Translations under genes and position numbers: made by a program
In this document: positions 11,401 to 24,064 of the stretch, in pieces
Layout of the letters: every line of letters begins with the position of its first letter
Numbering within the stretch: position 1 is the first letter of the stretch
Notes under the pieces: model-generated
What the model was told of the DNA's origin: nothing
The model's input: the letters and a program-made list of their open reading frames with translations, nothing else
The model's database searches: none
From: Crotophaga sulcirostris
Taxonomy: Eukaryota > Chordata > Aves > Cuculiformes > Crotophagidae
Direction of reading: 5' to 3'
Length of the DNA: 64,000 bases
NCBI GenBank assembly: GCA_013397455.1
Contig: VYZB01000169.1
Span: 1,355,072 to 1,419,071, forward strand

Positions 11401-13140
11401 TTCAAAAGTCAATGGAGAATGCTGAAAAGGTTAACTCCCCTTCTAGCCTCATAACATAATAAATAAAAACAAGACTAGCAGAAGCAGGTGGAGGTGTGAA
11501 CCAGTTAGGGAGGCACTGGAACAACAGACTCTGTGTGATTAACAAGAGGCTGTTGGGCCCTTCTTTTCATACCATACCCATAAGGTCTAGGTGTTTTTTC
11601 AGGGTAAAAAAGATTAATTATGTTAGAAATCCAGAGTGAAGAACACATCAGAAACAACTGGGATCAAGACTCACAGCTTTTCCTCACTGAAAACAGAAGA
11701 ATGACTGTAGTTTCAGGCATGGGAGTTGCTGAAATAATCACTGGTGGAAGAAATGAAATCATGCAGGAAACCATTAGAGAAAGTGCTGCTGATCAGGGGA
11801 GGATGAGAACAAGTTTGTGCTTGTTATTTTCCTCTGTGCTTTGTGTGTCTGTGTTGCGTTCCCCTTCCTTGGAAAAAGCAGGTACCTTTACAAGTCGTTT
11901 TCCTTGCTTTCAGATTTCTAATTCACATGCAACATATAATTTGCTTTTCTTCAGTTTTCCTCATGCCATCATCTTCCCAGGCCTCTTTCCCAGCAGTGAG
12001 TAACAAACAATGTTGATCACCTCCTGCTAGTTGTAAATTTCTACCTGAGAATATCTCAAATTACTGTGATAATCTGCTATTCCCAATTAAAATTAAGGTA
12101 CATTGAGACTGAGGAAGAAATGAATGCTGCAGTAGCCCATCAGGGTAGCAAAAAACAACCTGGAAGGTAGATTTGTATGTGCAAGTGAATAGCTCATAGA
12201 GCAGTAACAGTTTTCACACTGCTCTGAAGAAGCTCTTGGGGAGTAATGGCCTAAATGGGACATTATATAATATTATATCATTTTGTAAAAATTATTTATT
12301 ATTAAATAAAATGTATGCCAAAATCATTAATACGACATAAAAAATTCTTTTGAAGAAATCAGCATTTTAAAAGTATAATTTATAAAACTGTGTATTTCTC
12401 AGAGGCGTATCACAGCCCTCCCTTTCCAAGCACAACAGGAGGCTGTAAAACCTCCTATTAATTTTCCAGTTCATAGACCTAAAAAGCATGATGCGAGCTC
12501 CTTTTCAGGAAAGGTGAGCCTTCCCAGTTTACCTTGGCTTGTCATCATCAACAGCATCATTAATTTAAGCAACATGGGGGCTAATTTATTTCTATCAAGC
12601 TCTGTTCACCCAGTGCAGCACTTCTGGCTTCACAGCCCATCATCCTTATTTCAGGTGCACGGAGGAAGGGGTGGCGGGGGGAGCCCCCTGCTATTGGGTG
12701 CGCAGGAGGTGATGGACACTTGGTGATGGGAGTGATGCAGTGCAGCAGAGAGTGGCACTGACAGTGATGTGAGTGCATGTCACAAGGGGGGCTGAAGCAC
12801 ATTTGTTAGAGAAGTCTGTGCAATCTGGTAGCTAAGCTGTGCCTTTCTGGACTTCGGTCTCCATTTTCATCGTTACCCTTCACTGATATAAATACCCTTA
12901 AGAAAACCCCAACCCCTTCCCTTTCTCTCTCACTCTGTTCTTATGCACGTAGCAACCATTCAAAAATGTGCTAGATTTTTATCTCATCTCTTCACTACAC
13001 GGTGCAAATACTGAGTTTTACCAGGTGTGCCAGTAGAGGTTGTCCTTTCATGGGCAGTCATGGCTGCGCCACAGACCTCAACATTCTTCTTTCTCTCAAA
13101 AAAAAGCTGCCTTAAATTTCATGCTGTCCATCTCTTCTCT
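11401..13140. other. Unique non-coding sequence with a G-rich patch
   Basis: No gene is recognised. The 127-codon open frame at 11620-12003 has no family resemblance. A plus-strand G-rich patch at 12661-12681 (GGAGGAAGGGGTGGCGGGGG) could form a two-tetrad G-quadruplex. About 12260-12390 is very AT-rich. Confidence 0.55.
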
Positions 13141-13352
13141 CACAGTATCACAAGGTGGGAAAGGACCTCTGAGATCATCAAGTCCATCCTATAACCCAAC
13201 ACCAACACCATCCCATCATCTAAACCATGGCACTGAGTGCCTCAGCCAATCTCCTCTTAAACATCCCAAGGGTTGGCGACTCCACCACCTCCCTGGGCAG
13301 CGCATTCCAATGGCCAATCACCCTTTCAGGGAAGAACTTTTTCCTAACTTTT
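13141..13352 (-). mobile_element. CR1 LINE fragment, antisense, 10-bp-tail subfamily
   Basis: The plus strand begins CACAGTATCACAAGG, the reverse complement of a TGATACTGTG-type tail. It continues through CCCAACACCAACACCATCCC and CACTGAGTGCCTCAGCCAAT (3' UTR and ORF2 stop region) to GAAGAACTTTTTCCTAAC (ORF2 C-terminus). It shares this body with the copies at 22036 and 23523. A perfect 9-bp direct repeat, CTCTCACAG, flanks it at 13137-13145 and 13355-13363. This is consistent with a target-site duplication, although the first copy overlaps the tail by five bases. Confidence 0.92.
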
Positions 13353-13394
13353 TCCTCTCACAGAGCTGATGAACGTGGTGCAAAGGTAATCCAC

Positions 13395-13427
13395 AATATA
13401 TATATATTGTATATATATTATGTATAT
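13395..13427. repeat. (TA)n microsatellite, imperfect
   Basis: Alternating TA with a few G interruptions over about 33 bases, a short simple repeat just downstream of the CR1 fragment. Confidence 0.85.
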
Positions 13428-14772
13428 TGAACCCAAAGTGGCTTGAATTCCAGAGCTTTTGCTAAATACCAACGCAACTATTCAGGTTTGCTAGGAAAGT
13501 ACCGGCACAGTGTTGCTCATAATGGGTTACTTTTCCAAAGCAACTTTAAGAAAAGCTTTTTGTCAAAGACTGGTTATACAAGAATATAATACGTGTGACT
13601 CTGTGAGCTCTGCTGGGCGACTGTTGCAGACAGGTATTTTGCCTCAGTCTGTCCCTCCTGGGTTACATCACAGCCCTCCCCAGGTGGTGCGGGATGCAGG
13701 ATGACTTCCCTGACCAAGAACCAAGCTTTTTCAAAACCCACTCATTTCTGCCTCCTCTTTTGTTGTAAGTATTGTAAGAGAAATCATCCACAATTCCTTT
13801 AAGATATTTACTTATCCTTCAGGCATGAAAGTGTTTCAAAAGCAATAGCCCTTCTATGCCACTGAATTGCTGCTTGTTTTCTTAAATTAAAGCCATACAA
13901 CGTGATACAATGCCCAATTACAATAGTTAGTCATTCCATTATAATCATGTGTTGCTGGCTTAGCTCTTGATGAAAAACGTATTTTTTTAACACATTTTTG
14001 TGACTCTCCTTGTAATTCTAAGTAGACGTGACTCCAAATATTGATTAAAATCATACAGCTTTGGGGATGTTTGTTTCCATTTATTGCAATAATGACAGTA
14101 CGGCTGTTTGGGAAAGAAGGAAACTGCCAGGATATTAAAAAAAAACCCAAACAAACAAAACCAAGAACTAAATCAGCCAAGGAATGGAGTGCTTCGGGGT
14201 ACAACAGGAGAGCTCCCACATTCTCTTACAGTCCATGTTGCCTACATAGGCTAAGGATTTACCCAGCTCAGTGCTCTGGTATGGGTTCAGGATGATTTTT
14301 TTCTGCAAGGGCTCAGTCAACTCCTACTACTCGTTCTGCACCCCGCATGCCCCATGGCTTTCTGCTCCCACGTGTCACAGCTCCCAAGAGACCACAGTTC
14401 ACAAATTGGAATAGGAAAATTAATGGCTCTCTTTATTATGTGGGTGGGGATGGGAGGGAGAGCTGCGTTGCTTGTCATTATATCAGGGTAATTCACTCCA
14501 GCACTTGAGTGTTTTTTAAACTGACGCTAGGGCAGACCTTTACAAGCATTTATGTGCCAGATTTGCACTGACTTCACACCTCTAAAACAATGACCCTTGA
14601 GAATTATAGAGGCTATATCAAAGCGATTCAGCAGGGCACAGGCTCAAGAGCCTGACTTGCTCTTGAAAATTTTATTCCATGGGTGAGTAATAAAAAGCCA
14701 TAGCAACCGATGACTATTTGATGACCCTTAAGAGAAGTCTTGGGGCTCTATCCAGCAACCTGTGGCTCTGCT

Positions 14773-14828
14773 CCAAGCAGATAAGGATTGCCAGTGCCAT
14801 GCCCCAAGCAGAGAAGGATTGCCAGTGC
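14773..14828 (+). repeat. Two-copy tandem duplication, 25-bp core, 31-bp period
   Basis: CCAAGCAGATAAGGATTGCC at 14773 is repeated at 14804 with one substitution. The identity continues through AGTGC, giving 24 of 25 matches. This is a recent-looking local duplication with no coding context. Confidence 0.85.
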
Positions 14829-15020
14829 ACCTTTAGCTGGACTTAAAACTCAGCTGCACCCTCCCACCCAAACTATGACACTTGCTCGAGTCAGAGCGGC
14901 TCCCTGCTTCCTAAAACATGACCTGTGATCAATAAAACATCTGTGTTGTTTTAAGTACCAATAAAACCACTTAGCTATGACACAACAAACGCATTTTTGC
15001 AAATTTTAAATTTCAAGGAA

Positions 15021-15270
15021 ATCACAGAACCATAGAATCGTTTGATTGGAAAAGACCTTTAAGATCATCGAGTCCAACCATACCTGTCCACTACTAAATC
15101 AGATCTCTTAAGCACCTCGTCTACCTGTCTTTTAAATCCCTCCAGGGATGGAGACTCATCCACTTTCCTTGGCAGCCCATTCAAGTGCCTGATAACCCTT
15201 TCAGTGAAGACATTTTTCCTGATATCTAAACTGAACCTCTCCCTGGGGGAATTTGAGGCCTCTTATTCCT
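15021..15270 (-). mobile_element. CR1 LINE 3' fragment, antisense (diverged)
   Basis: The plus strand reads ATCACAGAACCATAGAATCG, then AAGATCATCGAGTCCAACC, CCCTCCAGGGATGGAGACTC and TGATAACCCTTTCAGTGAAG. This is the reverse complement of the CR1 3' UTR and ORF2 C-terminal end with the standard 8-bp tail. Divergence is higher than in the 13141 and 23523 copies, which suggests an older insertion. Confidence 0.92.
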
Positions 15271-18200
15271 AAATATGTACCTCTCAAAAATAATGAACTT
15301 AATATTGTATTTATAGCAGACAAATAAAAGGCTGAAGTACTTAAAAAATAATAAAGATTAAATTCTCAACTTTTTCGAATAAATTGTATGTGAGAGAATC
15401 TTTGTAGTCAACCGTTTTTCTTAAACCTAATGATATCCCTTAGTCAAAATCTCCGCAAGATCAACGTTTCCTTGTTTCCACTTTCTTAGAACAAACCTGA
15501 ATAATATTTTACCATTACAACAAGTAACAGCCATTTTCAGAAAAATGCCTACATTTCTAAGATGATTTGGCCAATTACAGTGACATGTCTGTCCAGTTAT
15601 GTCAACAGCTGCTGTCTTGACACTAATGGAAGTAAGTGATCAGCGTTAGTGAATCTGACAAGTCACGGAACAAAGATGCACAGTCAGAAGAAATGAATTT
15701 TGAACAGATGTACCCAGGAAGATAAGTGAGACACTGAAGAGATCAGCTACACCCTGCACGAGTCCTGACAGCCCCACGGCACCAACGCCTGAGCTTTTCT
15801 CTAATTTACAATGGAACATTTTAAAACTTCTCACTTCCACAGATGATAGACCATGCGAATTGTCCTTCCAGGGAAATACTAAGCTTGCTGTTATCTGCAC
15901 CAACAGGAGCAAAAGCTTGTGGATGGCTCAGTACAGTTCATCATGTCATCGTGATGACAAAAAACCAGCCCTGTCCAATTTTTTAACTGTAGGTATGAAG
16001 CTGTGCATACAGAACAACAAGTACCTAGAAATCGTGCATGTTAGTGGCTGGTCAAAAAGCCCATGTAAGGAGTGATGCCTCTGAAAACACAACAGTCAAA
16101 TGCAAAGTGTGTCAGAGTAACACACACTCTCCATGTGTTCAGCATTTCAAAGTGCTCTTCGTTAATGCCTCACAGCGCAGTTTTATAGGAACCTTAAAGC
16201 CCACAACTTGTTCTTTTGAAGCTCACGCAGGTTGAGAAGATAAAGCAAACCCCTGACAACACCTGCTTGCTAGAAATCAGACTGGCCTTCTGCTTCACTG
16301 GACCAAATTCCCAAATATTGCTTCTATTATAAAATGGAGCTTTTGCATAAGGTATACCAAGAATAACTGGGGTAACCACCACCTGGATCAAGATCGAGGT
16401 TCATTGTATTGCAACGCACCTGTCAACGAGTGTCCTGCAGGCATCATCTGGGGCTTTGCACTCAGGATAAATCATGTTTGTGACAAGGATATTAAGACTG
16501 ACCAAATATTTAGGGGATGCTGCTGTGTCAAAAGCCCTGGAGAGGCTGGATTCATGTACAGATTGCCTCAAGTATTTATCACACTACGTACAGTCAAACT
16601 GGGACAAATATTTGCACCAAATACCTTGTTTCCATGCCAGAGGAGAGTTTCAAAGATAGAAATGGGACTTCATTAACAGCACCTGGCTCTTTTTGAGTGT
16701 GAAATGAGATGTTAATTGCCTTTATATCTTCAAAATATCAAATTTATCATTTTGTTCTGACTGTTGTAAATACTAATTGCCAGGCAACAGGAACAAGAAT
16801 TTAAAATAAACTGGAATTAAGAAGCTCAGATCCCAAGAACTTTCACTGAAACTTATGCTCCAGAGTAATTTGGGCATGTTTGCTTGTGCTGCTGGCCATT
16901 TGTTTCCAGGTTGCTGCCTGTAATATATATTTTGCAAGCAGGTTTTGCACTGTTCGTTTTTCTGCCATATATTTATTAACGTTTCAGAGACTGAGTGGGA
17001 GAACTAAACTGAGGACACAAAATAACAGACTTTGTACAAATAAGACTTCAAACAAAATATGTTTTAGTCACTGTAGAAGGTCATGGTCTTCAGAAAATGC
17101 TAAACACTTTCCTCTGCAGGCAAAAAAGTGCCCTCAAAGATGTCACAAGTTAGACAGCTGAAGTAATTATTCACCTGGGAAACTTTAGGCTATTATCTCC
17201 AATCATACCTTCAAGGATTGGATGCTGATAATTCACAGTCATGGAAATGAAATGCTCTGGTATGAGACAAAAGTGAGGGAGATGAATTACAGACTTCCCT
17301 GATAATGGAAAAACGAGCAGCACGTTGATCGCATGCACTAAGATTGCAAACTTGGTCAGCCTTGCTGCAATGTAGAACACGTAGCGGGGCACAGTAAATT
17401 ACAGTACAGCTAAATTATGCTGTCACATCCCTGTAGAAAGTAGGACTGTTGAACAGAATACTGCCCTTGCACTCGGAAGACTTGACTTTGGCTCCTGGCA
17501 CTGGGTAACTCTGGACAAGTTGTTTGCGTTTTGCTTTCCCTGTCAGGAAGAGTGGGCAAAGAGAAAATGATGGCTGGTGAGACCCCAACATTGCACATGG
17601 CCAGCATCAGAGTTTCTTGTGAAATTACTTGCCCTTCTGTCAAATCCAACATATACTTTCTTTAACGGAGTCACCAGGCTGAGACAGTTCCTTTCTGCAT
17701 GCACAGGGCCTGTTTTGGACAAGTGAGACCACATTCCCTGTACATTTTGAAATGCACCCTTCCAGCCATCACTAGCATTAGCCAGGACCTGCCAGGCACC
17801 CTTTGGTTTCGCATAAAACACAAAGGTTTGGTCAAATGATATATGTTCATTAAAGACCCTCATGTGAGGAACATGTTCTTGCAGCAGTGCTGCCTAAGCA
17901 GGGATTTACAGGTGTGCTCTGTGCACATCTGTATCATCAATAATAAATATGGAAAGTACATAGCTCCACATGGGCTCTGAAACCTCCTCAGTGGAATTCC
18001 ATCAGCAGCAACAGTCACAGCAGCTCTCGTATCTTTTAAATTTTGTTTTACTTTACATGAAAAGTTCCCTTTATGGTTTGTGTAAATCCTCATGACCTGA
18101 GTTCAGAGGCAACAGGCAGAGAGTGTGGAAACAGTAGTTGTGGTGCAGGGTGGAAGAAGATGAGCAATGCTGGCAGCCATGCACGAGCTGAAGAGAAAGC

Positions 18201-19763
18201 CATGAGTAGAAACAAGCCTGGCAGCAATCAGAGGGAGATGGCATGGAGCGGAGGTGAACCTGCTTATTAATGACAAAGACACAGAAACTAGAGGATGAAG
18301 CCAAAATAAAATGATCTCATAAAGTACCGTACAGTGGTCTGAGAGATGCAACCAAAAAGGAGAACAAAGCTCAGGAAGAACAGACAGGAAAGAAATCTAA
18401 ATAAAGCTGGCTAAACCATTACCTAACTGAAAGCAATTAAGAAGCTCTTTGAAGTCCTCAGAGGACTCAAAAGTTCAGAAGAGTTCTGATGCACGGAGCT
18501 TGGAATTGGGACCTTTGCTGGAAAAACTAAAATTAACTGCCCCTTCCTCTCTTAAGCAATTAGCTCCTACAAAAACCCAATTGAAAGAAATAAAGCAAAA
18601 TGCATCTCTTGACAGCCAGGTACTGTATGCAGTACATACACACTACAGCAAAAACAGGTCACGTTGAAATTCATGCTACAGGACAATTGATTTTTTTTTT
18701 AAGATTTACTTTTTCATTGATTTTTCAGATATGCCCAGGTACCATGTTGGTCACTTCATCAATAATATTAAGAGAGAAAAGGGAAAGAAATACAGGAAGG
18801 AAGGGCAAAACTTTATTTCAAATTCTTTTACTCCAATGTCTCCTCTGTTGCACGATGGGCCAAAACTTTCCCTGGGACAAATCCAGTCATTGAAATTACA
18901 TGAGCTGCTTCTATTTATACTTGGCTGATTGTGGTCCTTTACATTCAAAAACACAAAGCAAGCCATGGAGATCATATCAGCGCTAATTCCAAAAATGCCC
19001 CACTCAACAATTGCTAATCAGTTCATCGATTCACCCTCATGCTGTATGATAAATTCAGCCTGACAGTCCACGATGGGAGAAAGCCTTTTAGTTAACCAGC
19101 TTTGACATCGGAACGGGAAGCCTTGTAGCAGCGTTGGCCAAACATTGAGTCATTGCCACCTTAGAGCATTCCCTCTGGGAAACTGCAGCTACTCCTTTCC
19201 TCAACGATTTTCTTTTCAGAGTAGTCTTTATGAATTTAGAAACAACTATAAACAGAGAAAAGTCTAAGAGCCAGAGAGTGTTCTAGAAATGAAGGGACAG
19301 AGGCAGAGTCCTGCCTCAAATCCTTTCTACCAAGCTGTTTTTGAGAGCTCCTACTCAACATTGGCTGCAATGTTTGAGTCTCAGAGCTGGAAGATGCACA
19401 ACAAAGAAAGCAGCCTCCATCTCACAGGGTAGCCTTATTTCCTTTATCACAACTATTTTGATTGCTCAGAAGGAGGCAGACACTCATGAGAAGGCTGAAG
19501 CTGAGAAGCTGACAGAAGATTTCAAATTCATCAGAAGTTTTGCTCAAGTCCAGTTCAGGTATGTGGAAATGAAACGCCCCAAAGCCTCAGTATGTTTAAT
19601 CAGTGCTCCAAAGCCATCTGACAATCTAAAGCTGCCCCTTGTCTAGGGTGCCTGGCTCAGAAAGACCAAGGTTACCTGGGTTCCTAATACCTTCATGGGT
19701 GTTTGTCATAAAAAGTGTGCAACATGTTCACTTGGTGACAAGGTCCCAGCAGTGAAAGGCCAG

Positions 19764-19818
19764 CAGACACACCACAAACACCTGCAGACACACCACAAAC
19801 ACCTGCAGACACACAGAC
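19764..19818 (+). repeat. 21-bp tandem repeat, about 2.6 copies
   Basis: The unit CAGACACACCACAAACACCTG occupies 19764-19784 and is repeated exactly at 19785-19805. A partial third copy (CAGACACAC) follows. It is a small minisatellite, and the open frames through it are periodic artefacts. Confidence 0.92.
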
Positions 19819-21814
19819 CTCTCCCCACAACTGCAAATGCCTCCACTCTTTCTTCTCTCACAGTACCAGTTTTTGCTCCCTGGTTTGTAAAAATCTGGCT
19901 CAAGCCCTGCTGATAATAAACCAGGAGCTGCCAGACTGCTGCAGGAGTAGGTGACCTTTTTCCTGTCCCCTCTTGCAATTCAAGCTGCTCCCTCTCCCTT
20001 CCTAGAGGAGCTCAAGGGAGGTTAAGTTGCACCTTCTGAGATACAACCCTGTCTTCTCCTCCAGATATGCCAGACTATCTCTCTGTTCTGCTATTTTACC
20101 TCAGGCCTTTTCCAACATGATTTTTTTTAGGTGGTTGAAAAGCAATCTTTATGTTATGGCTGAGCTGCTGCCTCCCTCAGAGCTCAGAAACCAGATAATT
20201 CACTTTCCCTCCAGATATGTGACCTACTCCATGGATACTGGATGACCAGTTGGAGAAAAATGAGATGTGACAAGTGTCAGGAGTGGCTCATGTCATACTC
20301 TCTAACTCCAGCCTTCCTCAGCTTCTCCTCCACCACCAGCACTTGAAAGAGCAACAGCAGCTTCCCTGGAACTACTGGACAGATGAGTTGATAAAGATGC
20401 TTTGCAGCCTGCTTGGTCGTGGACTGCTTAGCCAGCTGCTAAAGTTAGGTAAGGGGACAGGAGATGTCTCTGCAAATTAGGGATTAGGAAAGGGAAATTA
20501 GGGATTTCATGCCCTGCTCTGATATCAACAGGAATTTCTGGAGCAGGGTTAGATTTGGGGTTAGGGCAGGTTCTCGTGAGCTGGGTGGGCTCACCAGCTG
20601 GATGTGTGCTGAACTAGAGTTACCTTGGTTCCAGTTAACCCTACAGTCACATCTCTGTCCCTTGGGCTTCTAAACATACATACATTCACTGACTGGAGGA
20701 AGACAAAAATAATTTAAAAACCCATGAATGTACAATCTGGTGATGCGTGGCCAGATGGCAAATCACTGGATTGCCAGAGCTTCAAAGAAATGAGCATCAA
20801 GGTGCTCACAGGACATGGCAAGGCAGGGGCAGTGATGAAGGAAGGGCAGGTTGCTGAAAATCTGACAGTCGTGATGCTCCGATCTGCGGAGTAGGAGCCT
20901 GGGGGTTGGATCAGCTTCAACCTTCCACATGGTTGAGAGGGAGATGGGAGTGAAAGGGCAGTTCTGATAGAAAAGGAACAAAGAGTATCTAGACTAAATA
21001 CACAGCTCTAATTAGCTGATGTGTACTTATGAATATACCAGGGCTTCATACATACATAATTAATGTTAAATTATACAGATATTTGTCCATGTGCAGAAAA
21101 CAGGGACAAAGACTCAATACATGTAATTGCTATGTAAGAAGAATGACTAAATGGACATAGTATTTATGCTGTTCATAATTAATTAAATCACTGCTAAAAC
21201 TAGCTGCAGGCTTTTCTGCTGCTTAATGGTACATTTATAACTATTTTTCTACTCATGACATTGCCCTGTGTAAGACTGGATGGTAAATGTCCAAAGGGTG
21301 AAGAAGAAATACGTGACATCCGATATATGCATTAGGAAAAAAATTGGCTCCTCTGAGGCATTTAAGATCATTTTCTACTCCCGTGTATTGGCTAAAACAA
21401 ATTACTCACATTTGTGTTTTCCAACACAAACAGGATAAATATCAAATAAGCAATCTCAAACCACAAGTGGATCAACTGGTTGAAGCAAAGAGTTAAATCT
21501 ACCCAAGGGTAAAGCTTAAAAACTCCTAGGAGATATTTCTGGGTTTTAAGGGTTTATGATGACAGGCACACATACACATAAACACAAAATTTAGAAAAAA
21601 AATTAAAAAGGATTTTTTCCTTATTTTGTTCAGACATTTTCATAGAATTCAAAGAAAAAAAAATCACTGAAAGCCTTAATCTTTTCTGCTGCCTCACATT
21701 ACTACCATTTATGATTATCCAGCAGGTTCCACAGGCTTCAGGACACCGCACAGACTTATAAAACCAAGGGCTAAGTCACTGCCAGAACTGCTGGAGAACC
21801 TCTTCCTCCACCCC

Positions 21815-21833
21815 ATCCACCAGAGGGTGCACT
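21815..21833 (+). promoter_or_regulatory. Possible CTCF-like site
   Basis: ATCCACCAGAGGGTGCACT resembles the CTCF core (CCACCAG followed by a GGG-GC block). It carries a T in place of the usual C before the final GC. It is a single weak-to-moderate match and may be chance. Confidence 0.2.
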
Positions 21834-22035
21834 GTGTCACCACAGCTGAGACACCTGGGCACAAATTATGAGGTTAAACCAGCCTAATAGTGCAAAACCT
21901 GATTATAACCTTTAGGATCAATTCACCAGCATCTCTCTACCTTTAAGGAACCTCATTAGTGATGATGGATGCCAAAAATATCACTTTGCAGCATTGACAG
22001 ACAAACAGATGGACAGAGAAGGATGAATCTAAACC

Positions 22036-22260
22036 TTGGGGGAAGTTTAGGCTTGATATTAGGAAAAAATTCTTCCCTGAAAGGGTGATTGGCCATTGGA
22101 ATGTGCTGCCCAGGGAGGTGGTGGAGTCACCGACCCTGGAGGTGTTTAAGAGGAGATTGGATGAGGCACTCAGTGCCAGGGTTTAGATGATGGGTTGGTG
22201 TTGGTGTTGGGTTATAGGTTGGACTCGATGATCTCAAAGGTCCTTTCCAACCTTGTAATA
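22036..22260 (+). mobile_element. CR1 LINE 3' fragment, sense orientation
   Basis: Sense-strand CR1 from GGAAGTTTAGGCTTGATATT through GGAGGTGGTGGAGTCACCG and GGCACTCAGTGCCAGGGTTT (ORF2 end and its TAG stop). It continues to GGACTCGATGATCTCAAAGG and TCCTTTCCAACCTTG. The body matches the 10-bp-tail subfamily, but the tail is lost; the sequence becomes TAATACATATTAAG. It is truncated on the 5' side. Confidence 0.92.
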
Positions 22261-23522
22261 CATATTAAGTTTGTTTCCAGAGTGAAATACAGACTCCAGA
22301 GTGCACAGGGGCACTGCAAAGCAGCAAATGGGCATTAGAGAAGGGCTGGTAGAAAGCATGACATGCCCTGAGCACAAGGCAAGATACCCAGAAACTACAG
22401 ACAATTTATGTTCGTGCCAACTTGTGAAAAAGGGGAAAGCAAACAAAAATACTCGTCGCGAACTCCGCCTGCAGAAACTCCTTTAACATCAGAGATGTAA
22501 AGGTCAACGCCCAAAGGCCACTGGCTTAATGGGTTGCTGTAATGTAATTGATACTGTCAGCCCCAGACACACAAAACCCACAGGTCAGACTCCCCCAAAA
22601 CATAAAAAAGGATTTAGAATCACAAGATTAAGCTTTAATGTAATTGAAGGCTTAATTTTACCCCTCCAGCTTTTAATCTTTTGAAAATAACATTTTCAAG
22701 CTCTTTTCCCCAGCACCATGAAGGCTGGAATTTGACTTTCCTTTAAAAATGGAGATACATTTCGATCACTCCAGCTATAATTACAGGCAAATTACAGCCA
22801 TCCTATGAAAGTACGGTTAACTACTAGTATAATTATTATCAACTAGCATCAAACTACACTAAACTGACAAAAGCCACACAGCACTGTTGTCAGAAGAAAT
22901 TAAAAGAAAAGAAAACAAAACCAAACCAAAATACCCGACAGGAGATTAATGATAAAATCCCTGGAGCTGGCGATGCTGTCACATAGCACAAACAAGAAAA
23001 TGCATTCAAATGAAAGTTTGTGCAGACTGTCACAGGGTATATAATATGCAGAAAACATTTTTTTTATAAAGGCAGACTGCTTTCTTGTTGACACTAATGC
23101 ACCAAGAACAGCTGCAGATGGGCAGTAGCATTAATTTTTGATCATTCTCCCCATAGATTTCTGAGGGCTGAGGGTCAAAGGAAGATGGATAATACAGTGG
23201 CCACCTATAAAGGCAGATTGTCCCTCGTTCCTATTTGTAGCAGTATAAAAAATGTCGTTGAAATTAATGGGATTTTACTACACGTACCTAGGAGGAAAAA
23301 AATCACATAATGACAGAAATAAACAGAAATGTTTCCCTCCTTGAGATGATAGAGCTTTCAGGCTGTTGTGTCTAAAATGGCACAGCCCTGCAGAGAAATG
23401 TAGGCACAGAGCTGAAAAAGGGCTTCCAAAGGTAACGTTTACAGTCCCCTGCAGTGGTACCCGACACAGCTCACTGGGACGTGAGAATTACCCTGCTTTG
23501 AGACTGGGTCTGCAGGCGTGTT

Positions 23523-24022
23523 CACAGCATCACAGTATCACAAGGTTGGAAAAGACCTCTGAGATCATCGAGCCCCACCTGTAACCCAACACCAACACCA
23601 ACCCATCATCTAAACCCTGGCACTGAGTGCCTCAGCCAATCTCCCCTTAAACACCTCCAGGGGTGGCGACTCCACCACCTCCCTGGGCAGCGCATTCCCA
23701 TGGCCAATCACCCTTTCAGAGAAGAACTTTTTCCTAACATCAAACCTAAACTTTCCCTGATGAAGCTTGAGTCCATGTCCTCTAGTTCTGTCACCCGAGA
23801 GAAGAGACCAACCCCTGCCTGACTACAACCTCCTTTTAGGCAGTTGTAGAGAGCAATAAGGTCACCCCTGAGCCTCCTCTTCTCCAGGCGAAACAGCCCC
23901 AGCTCCCTCAGTCGCTCCTCACAGGGCTTGTGCTCCAAACCCTTCCCCATCTTCGTTGCTCTCCTCTGGACACACTCCAGTGTCTTGGCATCCTTCTCAA
24001 ACCGAGGGGCCCAGAACTGCAC
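23523..24022 (-). pseudogene. CR1 ORF2 C-terminal remnant, frameshifted
   Basis: On the minus strand, codons from 24022 downward encode the typical CR1 ORF2 C-terminal region, including the words [24 protein letters not shown] and [10 protein letters not shown]. Near 23795-23800 the frame slips by one base. The rest of the family sequence ([18 protein letters not shown]) then continues in another frame to its stop near 23625. There is no start, no RT core and no endonuclease. The segment is a dead piece of the retrotransposon enzyme, not a host gene. Confidence 0.9.
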
Positions 24023-24064
24023 ACAGTGAGTGTGCAGGTGAGTACACAGTATTCAAGGCGAATG
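23523..24064 (-). mobile_element. CR1 LINE fragment, antisense, longest copy, 10-bp-tail subfamily
   Basis: The plus strand starts with two tail units (CACAGCATCACAGTATCA), then the 3' UTR, the ORF2 stop region (CACTGAGTGCCTCAGCCAAT) and about 400 bp of ORF2 C-terminal code. At the far end the CR1 block ACTGCACACAGT is interrupted by about 20 bp flanked by CACAGT on both sides. Similarity then resumes as CACAGTATTCAAGG before fading near 24064. It is low in divergence compared with the 15021 and 39000 copies. Confidence 0.94.

Larger units (their letters stand above)
15271..22035. other. Long unique non-coding stretch
   Basis: I see no gene and no CR1 in almost 7 kb apart from the minisatellite at 19764-19818. 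Many overlapping short open frames exist on both strands (for example 17543-17863 minus and 19341-19646 plus), none with family resemblance. A CTCF-like word lies at 21815-21833. The stretch may be intronic. Confidence 0.55.

Noticed and set aside
16186..16205. GGAACCTTAAAGCCCACAAC resembling the CR1 3' end
   Set aside because: Only about 15 bases agree, and the sequence on both sides is unlike CR1, so it is most likely chance.
19695..19978. Cys-rich or His/Thr-rich ORFs on either strand
   Set aside because: Their periodic composition comes from the 21-bp tandem repeat at 19764-19818.
20477..20570. Several TTAGGG-like words suggesting an interstitial telomeric repeat
   Set aside because: Only about four scattered, non-tandem copies; no array.
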